Positions 22,729 to 27,534 of a stretch of DNA of 27,534 nucleotides are shown in pieces. The DNA is taken from contig CAZACW010000028.1 in the NCBI GenBank assembly GCA_964483785.1, positions 1-27,534 of the forward strand. Direction: 5' to 3'. Under the pieces are notes generated by a model. It saw only the letters and a list, made by a program, of their open reading frames with translations. It was not told the DNA's origin and did not search any database. Every line of letters begins with the position of its first letter. Within the stretch, counting starts at the first letter, position 1. The DNA is from JABDGZ01 sp964483785 (GTDB taxonomy: Bacteria > Omnitrophota > Gorgyraeia > Zapsychrales > Fredricksoniimonadaceae). A program made the position numbers and the translations under genes.

Positions 22729-22755
22729 TTCATCAAATCGTCATGTGCAGGGAGA

Positions 22756-23448
22756 TTATGGCACACTTTTTTTTAATTGCCAATATTGCTGATGGATTTT
22801 GTTGGCCGCGATGGCCAGGCTGGCATGAGGGACAGATTCCCGCTTGGCCATGATCATGCCCAAAAGCCTGCCTTTATTGTCCAGAATCGGGCCGCCGCTG
22901 TCCCCATGATAAAGGTCCAAATCCAGCTCAAAGAAATCATTGGTTTGCGCCGAGCGGCTGTGATAGATGCTTGTGACATGGCCTTGCATGATCGACCGAT
23001 GGTCCACGTCCGCGTTGCCCACCGCGATCACCGCATCGCCGACATTGATGACGGACGAATCCGCCCAGCGCACCCGGCGCAAGGGATGAGGGGGCGTGAT
23101 CTGCAGGAAGCTGAAATCATACATCTCATTGGCATAAATCAGTTTGGCCGCAAGTTTGGTGCCGTCCTGCAAGGTCACATCAATGCTGGGGGCATGAAGA
23201 ATGGTGTGCGTATTGGTCACGATGATCCCGGAGACATCGATGATCAGGCCGGTGGCCGTACGCTCATAGGTAACGGCTTTCGGGGGGTCTCCCGGCATGA
23301 GCCGGGTCAGGGCCGTGCGCACCGTGACTATGGAGCTTTCGGTGCGCTGGATACGGTCGATGAGGCTGGTCTGGGCCCAGCCAATTGCGCCTCCAAGCGC
23401 CCCCCAAAGCCAGAAGAACATCAGAATTATCCTTGACTGGCCTATCAT
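22756..23448 (-). CDS. Exported trypsin-like serine protease (S1C, no PDZ domain)
   Basis: 230 aa from ATG 23448; a TTG two codons upstream (23454) is a less likely start. N-terminal hydrophobic signal or anchor (MFFWLWGALGGAIGWAQ, 10-26). The chymotrypsin-fold triad is complete: H81 in VTNTHTIL, D111 in MYDFSFL and S184 in HGDSGGP. The fold and spacing fit HtrA/DegP-like S1C proteases, but the protein ends shortly after the protease domain and has no PDZ, so regulated oligomerisation is not expected. It would act in the periplasm. The divergent GNAT gene starts only 29 nt away. Confidence 0.9.
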   Translation of the reverse strand: MIGQSRIILMFFWLWGALGGAIGWAQTSLIDRIQRTESSIVTVRTALTRLMPGDPPKAVTYERTATGLIIDVSGIIVTNTHTILHAPSIDVTLQDGTKLAAKLIYANEMYDFSFLQITPPHPLRRVRWADSSVINVGDAVIAVGNADVDHRSIMQGHVTSIYHSRSAQTNDFFELDLDLYHGDSGGPILDNKGRLLGMIMAKRESVPHASLAIAANKIHQQYWQLKKSVP

Positions 23449-23477
23449 AAGCAATTACTATTCTCTCATAAATTTTT

Positions 23478-24137
23478 ATGGATGACATCATATTTAGGCC
23501 CTACGTTCCAGCGGACCGGGAAGCCCTGCGCGCGCTTTGCTGTGATGTGGCTGACCGCGGCGGGCCGATCGAAGGTTTTTTCCCTGACCGCGAGGTGGCG
23601 GCGGACCTTTTGACCAGCTATTATACGGATTATGAGCCGCAAGCGAGCTTTGTGGCTTTCAGCGGCGGGCGATTGGCGGGGTATATCAACGGCTGTATGG
23701 ACAACCGCCGCTATGGCCTGGTGATGTTTTGGCTTTTGATGCCGGCGCTTTTGCTTAAGGCCGTCAAGCGGGGCGTTTTCGGCCATGCCTCGGTGCTCCA
23801 GCTTTTGGCCGGCATGCTCAAAAATTGGCGGCGGATCATTTCCTGGCGCAAAAAATCATTCCACAGTTACCAGGGCCATCTGCACATCGGCATTGCCCGG
23901 GATTTCAGGGGACAGGGGATAGGACGGCATTTGCTGGAAGCCTTGACCGCCTATGCCCAGGGCCTTGGCATGGTGGAATTGGCCGCCTCGGTGCATGAGG
24001 CCAATCAGGCGGCCGCGGATTTTTTCGCCGGGCAAGGCTTTCAAGTGCGCGAACGCTATCCCATGGTCCAGGTCAGGGCAGGAAAAGAGGAGCATTACCA
24101 TTCGCTGTTATATGTCAAAACACTTTCCGTTCTATAG
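23478..24137 (+). CDS. GNAT-family N-acetyltransferase
   Basis: 219-aa GNAT protein. N-terminal IIFRPYVPADREAL is the typical first strand and helix. The acetyl-CoA binding motif A is HIGIARDFRGQGIGRHLLEAL (136-156), with R144-G-Q-G-x-G149, followed by the VHEANQAAADFFAGQGF element (motif B). An insertion of about 50 residues (80-130), rich in hydrophobic and basic residues, precedes motif A and is longer than in minimal GNATs. The substrate cannot be told. Its end overlaps the PIG-L-type gene by 26 nt, so the two are coupled; sugar or amino-sugar acetylation would fit that neighbour, but this is inference. Confidence 0.88.
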   Translation: MDDIIFRPYVPADREALRALCCDVADRGGPIEGFFPDREVAADLLTSYYTDYEPQASFVAFSGGRLAGYINGCMDNRRYGLVMFWLLMPALLLKAVKRGVFGHASVLQLLAGMLKNWRRIISWRKKSFHSYQGHLHIGIARDFRGQGIGRHLLEALTAYAQGLGMVELAASVHEANQAAADFFAGQGFQVRERYPMVQVRAGKEEHYHSLLYVKTLSVL

Positions 24138-25491
24138 CGCCCTGATTTTGGGCGCTGTTTTATACTGCGCCCCGGCCCTGGCTGATCAGCCTAAGATCAG
24201 CAATGTGCCTTTGGCCTTTAATGACCGCATCCTGGTCCTGGCCCCGCATCCGGATGATGAAGTCCTGGGTACAGCAGGCGTGATCCAGCAGGCCGCGGCC
24301 AAGCACCTGCCTATCAAGATCGTTTTTTTGACCAACGGCGACAGCAATCAATGGTCTTTTTTTCTTTACCGCCTGCATCCGGTGGTGTTTCCCGCGGCGG
24401 TTGAGAATATGGGCCTGGTCCGTCGGGACGAGGCTGTGAAGGCCTCGCTGATGCTGGGGGTTTCTTTTAAGGATTTGATCTTTCTGGGTTATCCGGATTT
24501 CGGCACGCTCAATATTTGGTACTATCATTGGAACCAGCGCCCGCCGTACCGCAGCATCATGACCCGGGTCACGGCGGTCCCCTATAAAAGCGCCTATCGC
24601 TACGGCGCGCCGTACAAGGGCGATGAGATCGTCAAGGACTTAAGGTCGATTTTAAGGGAGTTTAAGCCCACCAAGATCTTTGTTTCCCATCCCGCGGACC
24701 ATAACGGCGATCATCTGGCCCTGTATTTGTACCTGCGCGTGGCCCTTTGGGACGAGAAGATGGACGGGACCGTGGACCTGTTTCCTTATCTGATCCATTA
24801 CCTGACCTGGCCCAAACCTAAGGGTTTTCATCCGGAGGCCAATGTCACGCCGCCGGAGGCCTTGATGGCCGGGGAATTCTGGAGGCAGTATCATTTGAGC
24901 CCCGCGCAGTTCGCCAACAAGAAAAAGGCCCTGCAGGCGCATCGAAGCCAGTATTTTTCCTCGCCCAGGTATCTTTTGTCCTTTGTCAAATTCAACGAGA
25001 TTTTCGGCGACATCCCGCCGGTGAGGCTGCGCCTAGACCAGAACATGTCCATCATCTCCGGCCGCAGGCAGTGGATGACCCAGGATTTGCCGGAAGAGTT
25101 GAACGCGCGCGAGCGCGCGGCCTTTGTCGGGGTTGACTGGAAATCTTTGCGTTATGAGCCGGACAGGCTGGTCGTCACCATCGGGCTCTCCAAGCCCCTG
25201 GCGCAGGACGTGGAGGCCTCGATCTACTTTTTCGGCTATAGCCAGAAAAGGCCTTTCAGCCTGATGCCGAAAATCAATGTCCGCTTAGGCGTCTTAAGCT
25301 ACAGTGTGTTTGACCAGAACAAGCGCCTGGACCAGGGCCTGGTGCAGGTCGTGCGCAGTTCGAATGAAATCACGCTCTCCGTCCCCCTGAAAGTGCTGGG
25401 CTATCCCCAAAAAATCCTGACCAGTGCCAGGACATCCCTCGGTAATTTTCCGCTGGACAATGCCTCGTGGGTGGTGGTCGAGCTGGCATGA
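24112..25491 (+). CDS. Exported PIG-L/LmbE-family deacetylase
   Basis: 459 aa from ATG 24112; a longer in-frame start at 23953 lies inside the GNAT gene and would hide the signal peptide MSKHFPFYSALILGAVLYCA (cleavage after ALA, near 24). The zinc motif PHPDDE is at 45-50 and the second metal/catalytic segment SHPADHNGDH at 192-201. The family hydrolyses N-acetyl groups from sugars such as GlcNAc derivatives. Residues 330-459 form an additional beta-rich domain with no recognised motif, perhaps carbohydrate binding. The signal peptide implies action outside the cytoplasm on envelope glycans, and the neighbouring GNAT could catalyse the opposite reaction inside. Confidence 0.9.
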   Translation: MSKHFPFYSALILGAVLYCAPALADQPKISNVPLAFNDRILVLAPHPDDEVLGTAGVIQQAAAKHLPIKIVFLTNGDSNQWSFFLYRLHPVVFPAAVENMGLVRRDEAVKASLMLGVSFKDLIFLGYPDFGTLNIWYYHWNQRPPYRSIMTRVTAVPYKSAYRYGAPYKGDEIVKDLRSILREFKPTKIFVSHPADHNGDHLALYLYLRVALWDEKMDGTVDLFPYLIHYLTWPKPKGFHPEANVTPPEALMAGEFWRQYHLSPAQFANKKKALQAHRSQYFSSPRYLLSFVKFNEIFGDIPPVRLRLDQNMSIISGRRQWMTQDLPEELNARERAAFVGVDWKSLRYEPDRLVVTIGLSKPLAQDVEASIYFFGYSQKRPFSLMPKINVRLGVLSYSVFDQNKRLDQGLVQVVRSSNEITLSVPLKVLGYPQKILTSARTSLGNFPLDNASWVVVELA

Positions 25492-25513
25492 CGGAAATCC
25501 TTTTTTTAGGAAG

Positions 25514-25542
25514 TTGATTCCTGCCTGCAGAAGGTGTAAGAT
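25514..25542 (+). promoter_or_regulatory. Candidate sigma70-type promoter for GST-like gene
   Basis: TTGATT (25514-25519), a 17-nt spacer and TAAGAT (25537-25542). The -10 ends only 9 nt before the ATG at 25552 and there is no Shine-Dalgarno, so the transcript would be leaderless or nearly so. Confidence 0.45.
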
Positions 25543-25551
25543 ACCTTACCT

Positions 25552-26136
25552 ATGAAACTGCTTTACACCAAACGCTCGCCGTATGCCCGCAAGGTCAGGG
25601 TGATTGCCCTGGAAAAAAACATCCCGCTGGAACTCATCGACGAAGACCTGCAGAAGAAGTCCCCGCGCCTTTTGGAGGCCAATCCCTTGGGCAAGGTCCC
25701 GACGCTGATTTTGGACGACGGCGCCGCGGTCTATGACAGCCCGGTGATCTGCCGGTATCTGGACCATCTCCATGAGGAGGACATCATGATCCCGCGCCAG
25801 AAGGAAGAGCGGCTCGAGGTCTTGAAGTGGGAGGCCTTTGCCGATGATTTGATGACAACGGCCGTGAATCTATACATGGAAAAGGTCCGGCATCCCCAGG
25901 ATTTCAACAAGGATTTCTGCGGGGTCCTTGAGAACAATGTCCATCTGGCCTACGCCTTTATAGAGAAGAACCTGTCAAAGCTCAAACAATTCAATTTGGC
26001 CTCCATTGCCGTGGTGTCTGCCATCGGATACGTCCATTTTCGCCTGCCGCATCTCAAGGCCCAGGGCGCCCTGGCCCGATGGTATGAGGAAATGTCCCAG
26101 CGTCCCAGCATGTCCCAAACCGTGCCCGTGGTGTGA
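25552..26136 (+). CDS. Glutathione S-transferase-like protein
   Basis: 194-aa protein with a thioredoxin-fold N-terminal domain and helical C-terminal domain. SPYARKVRV (9-17) carries the possible catalytic S9, LGKVPTLILDDG (46-57) has the cis-proline P50, and YDSPVICRYLD (61-71) is the gamma-glutamyl contact region. These fit bacterial GSTs of the SspA/YfcG/YibF type. It is 3 nt from the Nudix gene and probably co-transcribed with it and the transporter. Substrate unknown; glutathione use in this organism is not shown. Confidence 0.88.
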   Translation: MKLLYTKRSPYARKVRVIALEKNIPLELIDEDLQKKSPRLLEANPLGKVPTLILDDGAAVYDSPVICRYLDHLHEEDIMIPRQKEERLEVLKWEAFADDLMTTAVNLYMEKVRHPQDFNKDFCGVLENNVHLAYAFIEKNLSKLKQFNLASIAVVSAIGYVHFRLPHLKAQGALARWYEEMSQRPSMSQTVPVV

Positions 26137-26139
26137 ACT

Positions 26140-26631
26140 ATGCCCCGCCGCAAACTTGATGTCAGGCGCAACCATCCTGTCCTACTTCCCAACGGCCGTA
26201 CCATCAAGATCACCTATATCAACCATCCCGGCGCCGTGATCATCGCCCCGTTCATCGATCAGGACACGGTGTTGATGATGCGCCAGTTCCGGCCGGCGCT
26301 GAGAAAATATATTTATGAACTTCCCGCCGGCACCCTGGATGCAAATGAATCCCTGCTGACCTGCGCCCGACGGGAATTGCTGGAAGAAACCGGCATGAAA
26401 GCCAAACGCTGGAAAAAATTAGGCGGCATTTATCCGGTGCCGGGGTATTCGACGGAGATCATCACCAACTATAAAGCCGAGCAATTGGCACAAGGCAAGG
26501 CCCAGCCGGAAGAATATGAGGTGATCGAGACCTTGCCCATGTCCCGGCACACGGTGCGGCGGCTGTTGTCCGAGGGCAAGCTGATGGATGCCAAAAGCAT
26601 CTGCACGCTGGCATTTTGCGGCTGGTTATGA
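26140..26631 (+). CDS. Nudix hydrolase, ADP-ribose pyrophosphatase-like
   Basis: 163-aa Nudix protein. The complete Nudix box GX5EX7REUXEEXGU spans 64-86 (G64, E70, R78-E79, E82-E83, G85). The upstream region VLMMRQFRPALRKYIYELPAG and the downstream GGIYPVPGYSTE (P after the box by about 15 residues) resemble ADP-ribose pyrophosphatases (NudF type), which split ADP-ribose or other nucleoside-diphosphate sugars. The stop overlaps the transporter start as ATGA. Confidence 0.92.
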   Translation: MPRRKLDVRRNHPVLLPNGRTIKITYINHPGAVIIAPFIDQDTVLMMRQFRPALRKYIYELPAGTLDANESLLTCARRELLEETGMKAKRWKKLGGIYPVPGYSTEIITNYKAEQLAQGKAQPEEYEVIETLPMSRHTVRRLLSEGKLMDAKSICTLAFCGWL

Positions 26632-27534
26632 GCAAGAAATCCGACTTCCTCAAACATTACGGAAAATCTTTGGTGTTGCTTGGCAGCATTGCCGTCGGCT
26701 GCGTGCTGGGCATAATTTTCAAGGATAAATCGGCAGTTTTCAAACCCTTCGGCGATGTTTTTTTAAACCTCCTGTTTACCATTGTCGTTCCTCTGGTCTT
26801 TTTTTCTATTTCCTCATCGGTCGCGTCCATGAATAATATCCAGCGCCTGGGCAAGGTCCTGACCGCGATGCTTTTGGTCTTTATCATCACCGGCATTCTC
26901 GCCGCGACCTTGATGCTCTTTGCGGTGCAGATCTTTCCGCCGGCGCAGGGCATGCAGATCTCCCACGAAATTGTCAATCAATTTGAGCCCATCAATGTCT
27001 CGGACCAAATCGTGAAAGCGTTCACCGTCTCGGATTTCTTTGATCTATTATCCAAGAAACACATGCTGGCCTTGATCCTTTTTGGCCTTCTCGTCGGTTT
27101 GAGCGCCAGCCTGGCAGGGGAGAAGGCCAGGGCTTTTGTGCATTTTTTAGCGTCCGGCCATCAAGTGATGATGAAAGCCATCGCCATCATCATGCTGTAT
27201 GCGCCCATCGGATTAGGGGCGTATTTTGCGTATTTGATCGGGGTCTTCGGGCCGCAGTTATTGGGCACCTATGCCCGGGTCGTGGCCATTTATTATCCGG
27301 TGGCCATGCTGTATTTTGCCGGCGGATTTTCTGTGTATGTGTTTTTGGCCGCGGGCCTTAAAGGACTGAAAATATTCTGGCCCAATATCATGCCTGCCGC
27401 TGTGACAGCGTGGGCCACCAGCAGCAGCATGGCCACCATTCCTGTGAATTTGGAAGCGGCTGAGCGCATCGGTGTCCCCAAGGACATTCGTGAAATGGTC
27501 ATTCCCATCGGCTCAACGATCCATATGGACGGCT
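26628..27534 (+). CDS. Dicarboxylate/amino acid:cation symporter (DAACS family), 3' partial
   Basis: The frame from ATG 26628 stays open to the end of the window (302 codons), so the C-terminal part is missing. The N-terminal helices (LVLLGSIAVGCVLGIIF; LFTIVVPLVFFSISSSVASM) are typical of GltP/DctA proteins. Near the end the serine-rich re-entrant motif reads TSSSMATIPV and the binding-site motif GSTIHMDG stands for the more usual GATINMDG. It should import glutamate, aspartate or C4-dicarboxylates with Na+ or H+. Start overlaps the Nudix stop by 4 nt. Confidence 0.92.
   Translation, partial: MSKKSDFLKHYGKSLVLLGSIAVGCVLGIIFKDKSAVFKPFGDVFLNLLFTIVVPLVFFSISSSVASMNNIQRLGKVLTAMLLVFIITGILAATLMLFAVQIFPPAQGMQISHEIVNQFEPINVSDQIVKAFTVSDFFDLLSKKHMLALILFGLLVGLSASLAGEKARAFVHFLASGHQVMMKAIAIIMLYAPIGLGAYFAYLIGVFGPQLLGTYARVVAIYYPVAMLYFAGGFSVYVFLAAGLKGLKIFWPNIMPAAVTAWATSSSMATIPVNLEAAERIGVPKDIREMVIPIGSTIHMDG

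Overview
The window is a mostly GC-rich, densely packed bacterial segment, probably from a metagenome assembly: it contains a 100-N and a 10-N gap, and both are flanked by suspicious sequence. The gene set (a divergent F-type ATPase, a diderm type II secretion system with a PilM/PilN-type GspL, an STT3-like glycosyltransferase, and a large modular exported protein) suggests an uncultured diderm, most likely Omnitrophota (OP3) or a PVC-related lineage. That assignment is inference; no rRNA or universal marker is present.

Region 1 (1-7806) is the most unusual part. Two non-canonical proteins come first: a repeat/coiled-coil protein that is open at the window edge, and an exported protein with a duplicated domain and a C-terminal membrane anchor. 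They are followed 5 bp later by an F-type ATPase cluster in the order alpha, short epsilon, c, second c-like, b-delta fusion, gamma, beta. No a subunit and no separate delta lie in the window. Genes overlap or are nearly contiguous, which implies one operon. At the start of the c gene a 109-bp unit is tandemly repeated across the 100-N gap, and the c-coding copies differ almost only at synonymous sites.

Region 2 (7858-17297) is a type II secretion operon: gspE, gspF, an exported MA-type metallopeptidase, pseudopilins gspG, gspI, gspJ and gspK, a PilM-PilN-like gspL, a PilO-like gspM, and a TPR protein. The TPR gene is interrupted by a piece that reads like an MMPL/RND transporter fragment next to the 10-N gap, most likely an assembly chimera. 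gspC, gspD, gspH and a prepilin peptidase are not seen. A 58-bp REP-like palindrome and a promoter-like AT-rich stretch separate gspK from gspL.

Region 3 (17415-23448) holds a lower-GC 877-aa modular exported protein with an internal Tat/lipobox-like signal and a TraB/TIKI-like core, convergent with an STT3-like membrane glycosyltransferase. Upstream of the latter lie a 169-bp imperfect palindrome and a second copy of the 58-bp REP. A trypsin-like exported protease follows on the minus strand.

Region 4 (23478-27534) carries a GNAT acetyltransferase, an exported PIG-L-type deacetylase, a glutathione S-transferase-like protein, a Nudix hydrolase, and a DAACS symporter cut by the window end.

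The strongest candidate for an undescribed system is the rearranged F-type ATPase with two different c-type subunits, coupled to two exported proteins of unknown function.
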